From NCBI GenBank assembly GCA_031213475.1, contig JARUPZ010000008.1, positions 8,466,388 through 8,530,387 on the forward strand: DNA of 64,000 nt, given 5' to 3'. This stretch comes from Nereocystis luetkeana (Eukaryota > Sar > Phaeophyceae > Laminariales > Laminariaceae). Every line of letters begins with the position of its first letter. Positions within the stretch are counted from its first letter, which is position 1. The notes below the pieces were generated by a model. The model made no database searches and was not told the origin of the DNA. It was given only the letters and a program-made list of their open reading frames with translations. Positions 1 through 26,021 of this stretch are shown here, piece after piece. A program made the position numbers and the translations under genes.

Positions 1-318
1 TTGTTGCAGTACTACTGTAGGTGCCCTGCACTATGCTCTGCGCCTCTGTATCTGTCGTGATAGCGAGAGAAAAGTGGACCTTGGCCACCACTGCAGTCAT
101 CGACACACACACACTTTACATAGCCCGAGCTGATGATGCTCTCCTCTGAACTCGTCAATCAGCAGGACTACGACTCGTTGTTAGCGCCGGACGAGAGTAC
201 ACAATCTGAATAATCAAGAGAGCTGAGATGGAGCTGTTTCTGAATAATGGATCGGCGCAGCCCTTGGCATAATTTTTATCCCCGAGATAGATGAGAAAAA
301 CGAGCACCCCCTATCGTT

Positions 319-479
319 CTACCAGGCATTTTTCTCAGCTCTGTCCTGACCGTATACGTCGTAGAACTGCACCGTGAAAATACTCGTTGGAACTGGTGCG
401 GGGTTGTTGGCGCCGTAGTTTATGGCGAGCAGGTTGTTGGGTGGTCGTTTTAGCTTGAGTACCCAAATACAATGACCCC
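319..479 (-). CDS. Probable C-terminal exon of an unidentified gene
   Basis: Reading the - strand from an AACAACAG acceptor (AG at 481-480), one frame stays open for about 53 codons and ends at TAG (321-319). It includes PPNNLLAINYGANNPAP and FTVQFYDVYGQDRAEKNAW just before the stop. Third positions are G/C-rich (CTG CTC GCC, AAC TAC GGC GCC), as in the sure exons of this window, and the alternating polar/hydrophobic pattern suggests beta strands. I do not recognise the family. The preceding exons should lie at higher coordinates on the - strand, but I could not place any, so they may be separated by a long intron. It could still be a chance open frame. Confidence 0.4.
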
Positions 480-964
480 CTGTTGTTGAGGTAGTGCTTA
501 TTGTGTACTCGTATTACGATGCGAGGTATACTTTTAATTTAGGTGTGGTGTGGACATATTATCTGGACACGGACACCCCCGATGCTGCTACAGTACGTAC
601 GTGGTGGTTTTCTCCGCGTTGTGTGTCCAAGCTGATCCGAGTCTCCTCTCCTTGGCTCGCAACCAGTAACTGGTGCTGGTATGTCGTAACTCTCGGTTGG
701 ATTTCTCTGAGCCCGTGGCTGTGGTGCGCGCATTGTTCAAAGTACGCCCCGCAGACTGAGTGGTCTAGCAGGCAGTGCTATACCAACGAAGGATGTGTCG
801 TGAGTCCAAATATAGTCGACTTCGTAATTTGCCCTTTTCGAGCGTGCGCGCTGGAGACAATACGAATGATTTCGATAGGGTGCCTCTAGACACCAGTAGC
901 GTTTAGCGAGGGGAGGGCCCCGGAGACCACTGAGATTCCACGAACTCTAAAACAAATCTTTTGT
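480..964. other. No recognised gene
   Basis: Open frames exist on both strands here, but none shows a known motif or convincing codon bias. The stretch carries the single-arm repeat at 757-782. Confidence 0.5.
757..782 (+). repeat. Single copy of the arm of the 965-1033 palindrome
   Basis: Matches the right half of the palindrome (GGTGGTTTAGCAGGTAGTGC) with a few substitutions, about 200 bases upstream of it. It shows that the arm sequence exists locally outside the palindrome. Confidence 0.7.
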
Positions 965-1033
965 TGATTATATAGCACTACCTGCTAAACCACCCAGTCA
1001 CTGGGTGGTTTAGCAGGTAGTGCTATATAATCA
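965..1033. repeat. 69-base perfect palindrome
   Basis: The 34 bases at 965-998 are the exact reverse complement of 1000-1033, with only the C at 999 between them. The arms start TGATTATATAGCACTACC. There are no mismatches. The match stops at 964/1034. Confidence 0.97.
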
Positions 1034-1971
1034 GCACGCCCTCCCGGCATACATACGTAGTACCAGGTACAGTAGCATACCTGGTATATAGTATTGTAAC
1101 TTCGTCAAATCAGGCAAGTTGTTTCCGTTTGTCGCTCGTCCTGTTGTCGAACCGTACATCCTGCAGCGAGCAGCTACTTTTTTACTCGTATAAATGTAAC
1201 AGCAGTATACCTGGAATGTACGAACGGGTGCCACGGTGCCACTGCTATTGTTGTACTGTACTTGTGTTGCATCAGGTACCCGTATACCAGTACTACATGG
1301 TGCGGCCTGCAGCAGGCCTTACGGTTTTAGATACGAGCTCTACGATCTTGCGCTGACTTGTTCCTTCTCACAGGTCAGACAGACTCTGTGGTACCTTGGT
1401 TCCTTCTTCCCAGGGTATTACTCATTACTCGTTATGTATTCGCCGTGCTGATAACCGCTTTCGCATTCGGAGGGCTGCCGCCTTTGCTCCAGCAGCAACA
1501 ACGGATCGACTAGCGTCAACACACGCGCAAAGTACGCATGTGTGGAGTGTGCGGCTGGCTTTCAAGGCCAGGATCTGGCGGGGATCCAGCCGGGGGGAGA
1601 GGGCAGGAGGATCTTGGATCTGCGAATACTCGTGGAAGCCCCGCATAAGAACGCCACCCGTCTCCAAGTGAAACCCTTTTGTTCAACTCCACGTGTGTTC
1701 TTCTGCGAGAACACTGACTGCTCTTTACGGCCGCAGGCTACCTGACGCGCACATAACATTTCCATAGTGGCTGGAGTTGCTTGCGGGGTGTTTTTCCCGA
1801 TAGGGGCGACATCGGGCAGGACGACGCAAAGAAAAGCTGTCGACGCGCAGCTAGTAAAACAAACAAGCACCTCTCGGGAGAGTTCAAGAGAGTCCTCAGC
1901 GGTAGGGAGGGACAGGCGGGTACGCGATCGTAGGCTTGCTCGCCTCGCTCGTTGCGTAGCAAAGGAGGAGC
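1034..1971 (+). other. 5' flank of the PP6 gene
   Basis: Holds two TACC(A/T)GGTA motifs (1061-1069 and 1078-1086) and the expected promoter and 5' UTR of the PP6 gene. Several open frames overlap on both strands at 1396-1870, but I recognise no protein and saw no clear core promoter element. Confidence 0.4.
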
Positions 1972-15604
<13,633 letters not shown>

Positions 15605-15667
15605 CGGTACGCTCTTGTCGTTTTCTGCTGTCGGGGATCTGTGACGTCGCGAATCCCCGACCATACA

Positions 15668-15915
15668 TACGCAAGCGGAAGGCAGGCAAGCTAGCAGAAC
15701 GCAAGCAAGCAAGCGAGCGAACGGAAAGCAAGCAGGCATGAGAAAAAACAAGCAGGCAAGCGAAAGATCATGCAAGCGAGCAGGAGGCAGGCCGCAAGCC
15801 CAAAAGGCAAAGAGCAAGTGAGCGAAGTACCAGCCATCAGAGACCAAGAAGCAAGCAAGATAACTGCAAGCGAGCAAGAGGAAACCCAAAGCGATCAGAC
15901 AGGCAAAGAGCGAGC
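15668..15915 (+). repeat. Degenerate (AAGC)n-like tract
   Basis: Repeated GCAAGC, GAGC and AGGCA units just after the PP6 stop, so part of it is probably in the 3' UTR or the flank. Confidence 0.75.
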
Positions 15916-16017
15916 AAGAAAATGTAGCAAGAGCAGCCGGTAGTCGCTGCACGCGCTACGGCTGCCGGTGCGCTCCCGCGGTTTAGTCGGCGACTTATCG
16001 CAACGTAGAGCTGCTGC

Positions 16018-16044
16018 TACAGCTGCTGCCGCCGCCGCCATTGC

Positions 16045-16092
<48 letters not shown>
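16018..16092. repeat. (GCT)n microsatellite
   Basis: About 14 uninterrupted GCT/CTG triplets with GCC-rich flanks. The poly-alanine frames on both strands are shadows. Confidence 0.9.
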
Positions 16093-16093
<1 letters not shown>

Positions 16094-16119
16094 CTAGGTT
16101 CGGCGAAGACCGCGAGGCC

Positions 16120-16290
16120 TGCACGGCGATGCGATGGGATGCGTATCGCGATGTGGGGTGTACCGCTAGAATATATGTACTGCGGTGCCATGCGTACCGC
16201 GATGCGTGTATCGCGATCGTGATGCCTACCGCAATTATGCGCGAATCGCGATGTGTATTGGAGCGATACGTATCACCGCGATGCGTAAAT
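16120..16290. repeat. Array of ATCGCGAT-like palindromes
   Basis: GTATCGCGATG, GTACCGCGATGCG, TATCGCGATCGTGATG and GAATCGCGATGTG recur every 15-40 bases, each centred on CGCG. Degenerate, no clear fixed period. Confidence 0.7.
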
Positions 16291-16299
16291 ATCGTGTGT

Positions 16300-19200
16300 C
16301 ATTCTGTGTTTGGTTCGAAGCACGGGACTACCGACCTGCTGTTGTCGATTGCGAGTGCTCCGCCTTATTGTTGGCAAAAGCACGGTGTGTTGAATGACAG
16401 TTGTCCTGTGGGGAATACTGATGACTGCTCTTTACTGTCTGCCGTCCCGTTTGGTGACGTGGGAGGAGCAGTAGCCCGGTAGTGGCGGTGTTAACCGTAC
16501 CCCTGCCCCCCCCCAGAAATCACGCCTCGCGATTGAAACCTGGTATATAGAGGTTGAGTTTGAGAAAGCATATCTCAGGGGATCGTGGTGTCGGCGGGCT
16601 TGTGTCTGCCAGCGCTTTTGCGGCGAAGCGCAGTGCTAGAAAGAAGGGAGAGCGACTTAGGTGGAAATCGTAAGAGGTCACCGTCGATGTCGGGTCTACC
16701 ACTGCGTGTGTTCGGCGAGGTTGCGCTAGATACCTTCCAGAAGGGGGATTAGATAACGCCATCCCGTCCTGTGCAGAATCTTTTTCTAAAGCGTCGGCCA
16801 TGGTCGGGGTAGATATGTTTCTCGGTATCGGAGGATAGGGATCGGTCAAGGCAGGCAATGCCATTGGGCGATTGGGCGGGGGGGGGGGGGTGGGGTGGGA
16901 TGTGGGAGTGCCCACTTCGACACACAATCATCTGCTGCGTGCTTGGGTGTTTTAGGATGATTCATTGGCTTTGATTGAAACACGCGCTGAATCCCACCAC
17001 AATTTTGAGGATACACGGAAATCGTTCAGTGCGTGATGTTTTTCAACCCGGTTGCGTACATGAACATGAATAAAAACCACGAAAGAGAAGGCCAAGGCAC
17101 GAGCATACGGAGGAGCGAGGCCCTTAGAACTCCGTTGGGGATTCGGAGGGGTTTCAAAATGTCGAAAATGCATGCCGTTCCCAGCATCGTCCACACAAGG
17201 AGCAAGCGGCCTGGGCTGCTTGGGTAGATTTGCCCAAAGTACAGAGTAGAAAGACGTGCGTACGTACGCTACTCGCGCAGCTTGATGGTCTTATTCATGT
17301 ACTGGTACACGCTCCCTCCCTACACGGGTGATGATACGGCAGCACCGCGTTTCTTCCCCGTTTTTGGTTTTCGCTGTGTTCCGTCCCAAAATGGTTTGAC
17401 CATCCGCACAGCACTGCTACCGTAGCTACTTGGACGCACTAGCGATTCCTAGGGTGGCTCTCAAGGTCCAGTGCTACTCGTGGTGACAAGAGCCGACCCC
17501 TGGCGTGCTGCATGTGGCCCGTATTGATAGGAATAAGCACGGCACGAGGATCGAGGACAACCGTCATTCCAGTAGACGATTTTCTGCCCTCTTACGAATC
17601 ATGTATTTTTATATCATCGCCTGTTCCTTCGCCGGCTCATGACCGACACGGGCGTTTTTGTTTTTGCGTGCGGCCATACGGAGCAGTGTGGGCCACCTAC
17701 GTGGTGTTGACCTATTTGTAGGTTTTCCTCGAGATCTTGTGAGCGGAAAGTCTAAACGTGCCCGCCATACCCCGCGAAAATGCCATAAAACGGTACCCCG
17801 GTGGATTTTTCACCAGTTGACAGTAAAATAAATGAAATAAGCTCTTCAAGGCGCAACGGGCCAAAATAACAGCATGTATGTAGGTAAAACATGATCGGGT
17901 CAGGAAACGTATGTATGATTGTGATCGATTTCGAAGTCGTTTCAAACCATAGCTCGCGATCATATGAAAAACGAAGTAGCAGACCCTCGCTCACGAGTCT
18001 TCGATCAAGCAGACTCTCCGTCACAGCCCCACGAGTACCGAAGCGTCAGACCCTCCCTCGTTGGCTATCGCCAAGTCGCCTTTTATCGCCCCCCGAGAAC
18101 CCACGACCGGCCCATCCTTTGGTTGATCGACAGCTAGGTACACGACAGCGAGAAGCTGAATGCTCCCTATGGAGTAGGGAACGGCACTATTGTGGAGGAA
18201 GTACGGAAGCTGGAGTGCTTCCAAGCCCCTAAGTTAACCCTCTCTTCACCCCGCACCGCAACGTTTGCCGGTTTTATGTGGAAACCCTTATTTTAACCCG
18301 AGTGCCACTTTGTAAATGCGACCCCACCTTTTGACGCTCGCCGTCAGTGCGGCTCGAGCTGCCCAACTGCAACTGGAGCTCCGCGCTGGCTTCGAAATAC
18401 TGCAAATGACCATCGTTCGGAGGGCGATCGTCTTCAGACGACCTGAAGTAGTCACTGTAAGACAACCTGAGGGCAGCCATCTTCAGACGTCCTAGTAAAG
18501 TCATCCTCGGATGAACAATTTTTCAAAGGTTGTGAGCCTCGTTACACGCTACCAGGTACTGGTATATACTTATCGGCACTGCGGGGACCATGGCACCGCT
18601 TTGAACTCCAGTACCCGCGTCGTAGCTTGCAGCGGGCCGCCTTTGGTGGGGCATCTGGTGCATGTGTCGATCACCCCACCCCCAGGAACCAATGTTTCGA
18701 GCCACCGCTTCTACTACTCGCCAACGTCTTGCGTTTTTACATGCTCTACATGCACCACGCCATACAACACACCCTCATCGGACGAACTTTCAAGCAAAGA
18801 TGACCCCGGCAATGGGGAGAAACTCAAACGCCAAAAGATGCGTCCATGGGAAAACGTGTCGACGAGATTTTTCCAAAGCCATCGTTGTCGCTGTGTTTAT
18901 CCATCCCCTCTGCATCGGAGAAAGTCGGCTCGGAAAATCATCCCGGGACGCGTGTTAATATAGCGCGTGTTCTGCGGTAGATTGGACCTCTTTGGGTCAT
19001 GAAGGTAGCAACTAAAACAATGACACATTTGGTGTTTTCAACCGTCTACAAGTAGTAGCCTGAGCGTCCAGTAGTGCTGCTAGGATCATGTTGGTCGCGT
19101 GCCTACCGTGCGACTCCTTGCATTACCACCCGGGGGCCAATTTGTATCATCCCTGAATCACGCAGTGGCCGTTGCTGCAATCGTCAGTTTTTTTTTTTAT

Positions 19201-21720
19201 CGTCGAATGATTTGTCCCTCCAAGAAAGCCTTAAGAGGGTTGACGAAACGAAGCTGCACCAACACACCCGTGTTGGTGAAGAGTGCAGCAGCTGCCTCGA
19301 AGTCCAAGACCGAGATATTGCTTTTTACTGCTTGTGCAGAGAGGACAGCATGCCATCCAAATCAAGCAGGACCGCTGGTGTGATTGAGACTACGAGTGCC
19401 CCGAGGTGTCTCCACGGTGTGCAGAACTGTTGCTGCTTGCCGACCCGTGCCGGATCGAAACCTATACTGCTCGTGAGCTGGTTCGAACTGGTCGTTGATT
19501 GATGTATTATACGAACGTGAAATCCGCCGGGACGGGCGCCTCGGGTCGACGACAGGAAAACCAAATTCGCGAGTGACGTTGACTTCCCACAGAACGCGAA
19601 CACCACTGCTGCATGCCATGGGCTGCCGTGCAGCACAAAGTAATGCCACGAGCTGACGCACTGCCTCTCGAGCTCGTGGGAGCATCGTCGACTGGGTTTA
19701 CAGGAGTATGGATGCATGGGGTCGGCGGGGCATCAAAATCGGGGTCGCCTGAGTATCACATCCTTTGAGATCGCCGGAATGTCGTCCACCCGGCTCACTA
19801 GAACTAATTTACGGGGATTGCCGAACCGCCACCGCCTGTGATTGACGGAGCATCATCGCCTGGATTCGCTAGAGCCTCGTCGCCTGGGTCTGTAAGTGCA
19901 TCGTGGCGTAGATTCGTTGGATTGACGCCGTCTGCACCACCTCGGATGGCACCGGAGCTGCGCATGTATGCCGGCAATATGTCAGCCAATCGCATCGGGA
20001 CAGACATTTAATTGATATCCTGATGGAGAACAAATCCCTTATCCCTTGGCATTGTCTATTGCACACGCAGGCCTGGCTACGCATGGCTCTTGCAGGAGGA
20101 GGGGAAACCACCGAAAGCTCACCTCTCAACATGGCGAATAATAGTAAGACGCGGCGGCTCCGGGTCCCGTGTTCAAGCACGCGGCAACCGGCAGGTTCCA
20201 GGCGCCACCTGTGGTACAACACCGCACTCGTCTATTAGTAGTCATTTGTGCTTGTTCACCGCATCGATCGGAAGCCGGCGCGTATAGCTAGCGATAGCAT
20301 GCCACCACAACTGACTGTGGGACGGTTTACCAGAGAACTGATGTACGAGTCACCTTCGTCCAGTTCAGCCATTCACCTAGACACAAGACGGAAAGCCTCA
20401 CGAAGATCGGAGTGCCCATGATGAGTGCGATAACCCCTTCACCCTGCATCTCACACCCTATACTGCACGTCGATGACACCCTTTCTTTCGGTTACGGAAC
20501 CTTTCTGTGAACCAGGTGGCAGACAAGCGACGACCGAAGAATAGTTTCATAGACTGCTTCGCCATGACGCGCACGGACGAAGTTGGTCTCATTCTTGGCA
20601 TTTGTCTAGGCCAAAACTACGCCGAAGGAATGTCGACCACCATCCAATCGGAGCACCACCGGCATCTGCAGGATAAAGTTGTACTACGGGACGCTAGATA
20701 GACTGCTGTGTGAACTACATGCGGAGTGGTGCAACGGATCGGGGTACAGCAGTGAATACGTGTGCTGTCCGCGAAACATGTGATGGAGGAGCTCTTCGGA
20801 GCTCAGAACGGCCATGCAGTCGGTGCTATGCCTTGAACACATCACCCGCGTCTTCATCTGCCACGCGACCAATCCACTGCACTCGTGCACTAACCAGCCG
20901 AGGCTGGACGGACGGCAAACCAGCCGGGGGGCAGATTGTGTAGTGCACCTCCCCAACATCACCGTGCACCCTCTCTGCCTCTTCGCAACAGAGTGGTGGA
21001 CCAGGAATAGTACACCTCTCCCTTGCTCGAGTCCATGAACCTGACCTAAGGAAACCCGCTTCTACGAGAAAACAACCTATTATTACAAACGCTCCTATTT
21101 CAAGCTATTATTGCAATCAAAGAAGAGAGGGCAACAACCGCGCCCCGAAAACGAAGGACTACATAAAAAAAGTGGACGTCAGAGGTCGAGAGGTCTCCCG
21201 GACAAAAACTGACTCTTTTCGCCCTACGACCGCCATATATATATCATACATTCCAGCCGTAAAGCGATACGTACGGTATGGCTCCTTCTTCGCATGACGT
21301 CAATCAAGCATACACTTTCTTTCCCCGGCACTAAGAGTAGCCCAAGCCCCCCCAGCTACAAAACGTATCCGATCATCCGCGAAGCCGCGACGTTTTAGTA
21401 CAAAACTACTGTATGTAGGTAATAAAAACACCTTGTTTTCGAAACAATCAAATCCATAAAATGTTCTATCTTTCTCAGTCCCTAACAATCATCCATCACG
21501 CCCGGAAAGTGTCGCGTACTAGTGGTACTGCAGCAGAATAAAGCATCATGAACGCGAAGTACGCCCCCTCACTCTGCAGCGGTCATGGACAAGGATTGCA
21601 GGATGCCCCGTCCATCTATCATGTCAAATCAAGACCGGTACTAATGGTAAGGAAGTCGTATTTTTCAACAATATTTTCAGCCGAAAAGAGCGGCCGAGTG
21701 ACCACCTCAATTCTGGCTAT
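16300..21720. other. Long stretch without a recognised gene
   Basis: Open frames of up to about 150 codons occur (for example 18511-18963 and 19074-19502 on +), but none shows a family motif, a splice-supported chain or strong codon bias. A run of C/G at 16507 and 16879 and one TACCAGGTA at 18550 are the only repeats noted. It could contain decayed retroelement DNA that I cannot recognise. Confidence 0.4.
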
Positions 21721-21723
21721 TTA

Positions 21724-21838
21724 TCACGGGGGACCAAGGTAAATAGAGCCAAATATTGTTACGTATTAATAGTAAAAAAACGAAATATAAAAAGTTTTTG
21801 TGTGTACCGTAGGTCCTGTTTCATATGACCCCCCGTGA
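21724..21838. mobile_element. Family A MITE, copy 8
   Basis: TCACGGGGGACCAAG...CATATGACCCCCCGTGA, with a small internal insertion (ACGTATTAAT). TA flanks. Confidence 0.88.
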
Positions 21839-22071
21839 TAGTCATACCTGGTACGAGTATCAGGTGTAATTCGGGATAATTTTTTTCCCCTGCGACGACA
21901 AAATATTTTTGCGTCCTACGTCCGAACGAGGTGCAGAACCCCACGCCCGAATGGCATGAAAGCGATAGTGATAATGGGCTACCTCCCCCCCCACCATGTA
22001 CCGTATCACCAGTCAGTCTCGATCAGGACCAATACCCCCACAACAAAAATACACCCCAGAAGGCCCCTTAA

Positions 22072-22162
22072 CCCGTTTAAGAGTGCAGCCCCGTTTTGGA
22101 GAGGCACCCCTCAAGTTCTAAGCATTCTGTCCCCACAGCGGGACACGCCAGTCTTTAAAGAG
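22072..22162. mobile_element. Family B MITE with TTAA on both sides
   Basis: Flanked by TTAA at 22068-22071 and 22163-22166. Ends CCCGTTTAAGAGTGCAG and CAGTCTTTAAAGAG. Confidence 0.85.
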
Positions 22163-22419
22163 TTAACGCCTCCAAAACCCGATAACATCGATTTATGCCC
22201 AACCAGCTACCTTTTTTTGGTCCTGCCCATCCCATTCCGATCACAACCCCACGACTAGGGGGACGCCCCGAAGCGCGTTGCATCTACAAGACTGTTTTAC
22301 TTGAACATCAACTCTGTGCTTCAATTTACCAGGAGGAGGGAGGGGATAGGGGGAGTGCCACCCGGGGGGATGAACCGAAACGATTCATTTTTCACCATCC
22401 ACGACATCCCACGCATTCG

Positions 22420-22766
22420 TTTTTTTTTTTTTTTTGCTCATCCCATTTATTATCTTCGCACATCTTCTTCTTCTCTCTCTCCTTCCAACTCGTAACTCAG
22501 ATCCGGGGTCACATAGCAGGCTCTTCTACCCCCCTTCCCGCTACGGTACGTGCCTTCATTTTTATCGCGAGAAGATTTCAACCTTTTTCTTCCCTCGTCG
22601 ACTCGCATCGAATTGTGCCCACCCACGCTTCAAGGCGCTCTCAACAATTGAATCCTTTTTATTTTTATTTTTGCAAATAAAGTCAAATGTCCGACCCACC
22701 TGGGGCTCGAACCCAGGACTCAAACACAAGTAGAATTCGAGGTTAACCACTTGAACCACCGGGGCG
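22420..22766 (-). mobile_element. tRNA-derived SINE, family S1, copy 1
   Basis: On the - strand: a tRNA-like head with a box B-like GGGTTCGAGCCCC and a perfect five-base T stem, a body containing ATGTGACCCCGGATCTGAG, and a poly(A) tail (T run 22420-22435 on +). Such SINEs are copied by LINE enzymes from Pol III transcripts. Confidence 0.85.
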
Positions 22767-22869
22767 ATCGGCTTAGTCGCAAACGATGAACTCGAAAATA
22801 CTGTGATCGACCGAAAAAAATAAAATCACTTAATTTCTACCTAGCAAATTTATACCAGGTACCAGGTAG

Positions 22870-25130
22870 ATCGCAAGGAAAAACAGACACAAAATTAATT
22901 TCCCCTGCGAACACGCACCACCAGTAAGAGTCATCATGCGCTTCTCTCCACCCTGCCTTATTTAATACCGGAATCACACAATAATAGCTCCAGCCGACGA
23001 TATCAATGCGCCAGCTCCCGCCACGACCTCCCGCTGGTGCTGCTGGTGCTGCTGCTACTATCGTGGAGTCTGAGAAGCCAAGCAGTGCGACTTGCTGCCG
23101 TGCAGGCGTGCCCCCCCCTCGTCATGCTGCTTCTGATAGCGAACGATCTACCCACGCCCGCTACTTCCACCACTAATAAATGCGCGCGGCTACACCGCGA
23201 GACGTCTTCCACCGTTCCATACGGTCGGATGCACCCAGTCTGGTAGCCGTACGTCTCCGCGCGAAATGTGCAGACACGTTTCCCCTCGCTTCGCGATAAT
23301 CCCCAAATATATATATATGGCTACCTCCACGACACCCCGCTGCCGCTGCCGCTGCCGCTGCTTCTGCTGCTACTGATGCTGCTTGTGAAGTCGAGTGCTT
23401 TCGACAAATATCGCGCGACTTAAAGCGCCCCTTGCCGCTACACACGGTGGGGGTGGCCACGGTTATACTTCCACAGTAGGACGCTTTACTGGTGGTGGGA
23501 GCCCCCTAGCCGCTCATCACGGTGAAGGTTGTATTTCCGCCGTAGGACTTTAACTGCCACCCCCCTCGAACGGAACCGTCTCCACGGCATCGTCTCTGGG
23601 ACCATCCACCATCGTCAACAACGCCCCCATTGTCCGCCGAAGCACTTGCCGCTTGCGTCCTCAACCATCCCATGATTTCCTCCCAAAGCTTCCTGGGAGA
23701 TCTCTGCTGCGATGGAATCTAGTCTTGCGCTCTCTTCTTGCTCAGCTGATCCCCACTGACTGGGCTCAGCGTCCGCGCAGCAAGCAGGTTCGCCTTCCCT
23801 CCTCCCGCCGTTACCTTCGTACGATGATGAAATACGGCACCCAACCATGCTACATCTGCAATAATAGTTGACTGCTTGTTCCCACCCCGAGTAGCCCCTC
23901 AAACGACGTGTGGCGCTACTCCTCAGCGTCTGCGCTTTTTCGTTTCGGTTCCTCGAGAGCAAGGCCTTGTTCCAATACTTTGCACCCCGACATTCAACTC
24001 CGCCACCCATGAGGCTGCGTGGTACCAAACAAATGCTCTTGAGTGTTCGTAGGCCTCATAGATAGATAGGCGAATCAACTGAAACTACTGCAGGTCACTC
24101 TGTACAGCATTATTTGGTCTCAAGACAGGGGCACGTACTGCGTAGAGAGAAGGGTAAGGAGGATTAAAATGAAAATCGTATACCAACGTGTACAAGTTCA
24201 ATAATAATAATAGGCAAGAATAGTCAAATAATCCAGAAAAGGCCAATAATAGCCCGAAACGACGCGCAACTAACTGTCAAGGTGTTGAAGAGTTTATATA
24301 TGCTGCAGTAACACAGACGACAACGACGGACGGACGCGTGCTACGGTAGGAGTAGCAGCACCTAACTAATTGTTCTGAGGCTCCCGACTTGAGGAGCGCT
24401 CTATATAAGCATACATCACCGAGAAAACAATTTATTTTGAATGAAAAAAGCCAAAATGTGCAAAAAAAAACGATGAGCGAACCCCAAAACCTACGCTTGA
24501 GCATAGCTTTATCGCGATTTAAAAATGTAGTAAGACACTAATGACACTCCAACAATCAATATAGGGTTAATGGAACCTGGTCAGTCCCAGTGACGTATTT
24601 CGGCCAGCACGCGCTACGAACCTCTATCTTGGTACGATTCCACGCTAAAACACTACAGCAGTGTTTTACCTGGTTTCTACCGTTTTTTGTTGTAGATAGT
24701 GTAGAACGCGTCATTTATTTCTCAAGTGATAGTCCCATGAAGATCTCTAGGCTTGGATTGTGGTAACAATCGCTACCGTACGGGTATCATCGGGGCAAAA
24801 GGTGACAGCGCTATGGTCGGCACTGGTCGACACACGTTTTCGTTTTCTGTCGAATGAATCTTGGCGAAGCAGCCGTCTACAATGTCGCGACGTTACAAAA
24901 GTACCCACACTATTCTGCCCAAATCCTAACACGACGCAAGGACATACAGCAAAAACACCAGTCGTCGCAATGTTCATCGTATTGCACACATTACATGTTC
25001 ATGCCAGTCAACGCCTTTTGCAAGTGCACCACCCGCACACACGTTTTGATAACACTTCCTTGTAAATCGTAAGGTTGACGAGCATCAGGGCACCATTTTG
25101 CAGGTAGGTATCGACATTAGAGCCAAGTAC
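22870..25130. other. No recognised gene
   Basis: Contains a short (CTG/CCG) tract near 23336-23378 and two related CGGTG...GTAGGAC(G/T)TT blocks (23447 and 23519). No coding exon recognised on either strand. Confidence 0.4.
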
Positions 25131-25132
25131 TA

Positions 25133-25248
25133 TTACAGGGGACCGTAGTAAATACGACCAAAGATTGTTCGTAAAAATAGGGAAACATATAGATTTTTGT
25201 GTCTACAGTAGGTCCTACCAGGTATTTAAATGGTCCCCCGTCGCGTAA
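25133..25248. mobile_element. Family A MITE, copy 9, interrupted by TACCAGGTA
   Basis: TTACAGGGGACCGTAG...TGGTCCCCCGTCGCGTAA. CCAGGTA (25218-25224) lies in the right arm. Without it the arm reads GGTCCTATTTAAATGGTCC, as in sister copies. Confidence 0.9.
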
Positions 25249-25821
25249 TAATGTGCATGCATGGTGAGGTCGTCCCGCGCACAAACGATGTTCAGGGTTA
25301 TATCGTGGTGATTGACAAGATCTAACTGTTTGACTCGTGGCGCAGTTCACTATACGGCATCTATCTGTCCACCTGGGACCTGGGATATTGCGCGGGGTTT
25401 TCACAATGTACATGGCGTGTTATGATGTAATGACGCATGCCGTCCGACAATGTGCGGCACAAACCTTGGTGTTGATCACTCATCAGCATCTACAGAACGA
25501 CCAAGAAATCCCAGGGATCTGAAGGAAATGTTACGACGGTGCACCTATGCGTAGTGCGTAACATTGAAGGTTTATTCTATAGATCATAATACTACCCCGT
25601 CTGTAGTAGCGCGTGACTGACCTGTGCCTGGCCGACCGACTGGGGGAGAAGGTACGATATTTTGGCATATTCAGACGTACAATACACAGGAATTCGAGGG
25701 TGCGATGTAATGGCCTGTACCAGGCCGGGGGGGTGGAACGACGGTATGGCATAGCCATACGTAGAATGTGGAGGAATTCAAGCGGTACGATGTAGGGGGT
25801 CTAGGCGAAATCCCCAAATAA

Positions 25822-26021
25822 GTGTGTGTGCGCGGCTCCTGGGTTAGCTCAGGCAGTTCCCCGCTTAAGGCAAACACTTCCGCCGGTTTCGAACCGACTG
25901 GTTGTTGTTCAAGCTTCAGCTCTCAGAATACCATATTATTACAGAAAATGGCGCTCAAGGCCACTGTCGATTATCTGTCGATTATCGGTCTTGTCCAACA
26001 GGACAGGACGACGAGGAGGAG
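25822..26021 (+). mobile_element. tRNA-derived SINE, family S2, copy 1
   Basis: tRNA-like head with box A-like GGTTAGCTCAGGCAG and box B-like GGTTTCGAACCGACTGG, then a body with ACAGAAAATGGCGCTCAAGG and CTTGTCCAACAGGACA, ending GAGGAGGAG. Collinear with 28814-29009. Confidence 0.85.

Noticed and set aside
22689-22766. A functional tRNA gene on the - strand
   Set aside because: The T arm is good, but the acceptor stem does not pair and the same head recurs attached to SINE bodies, so it is a SINE head.
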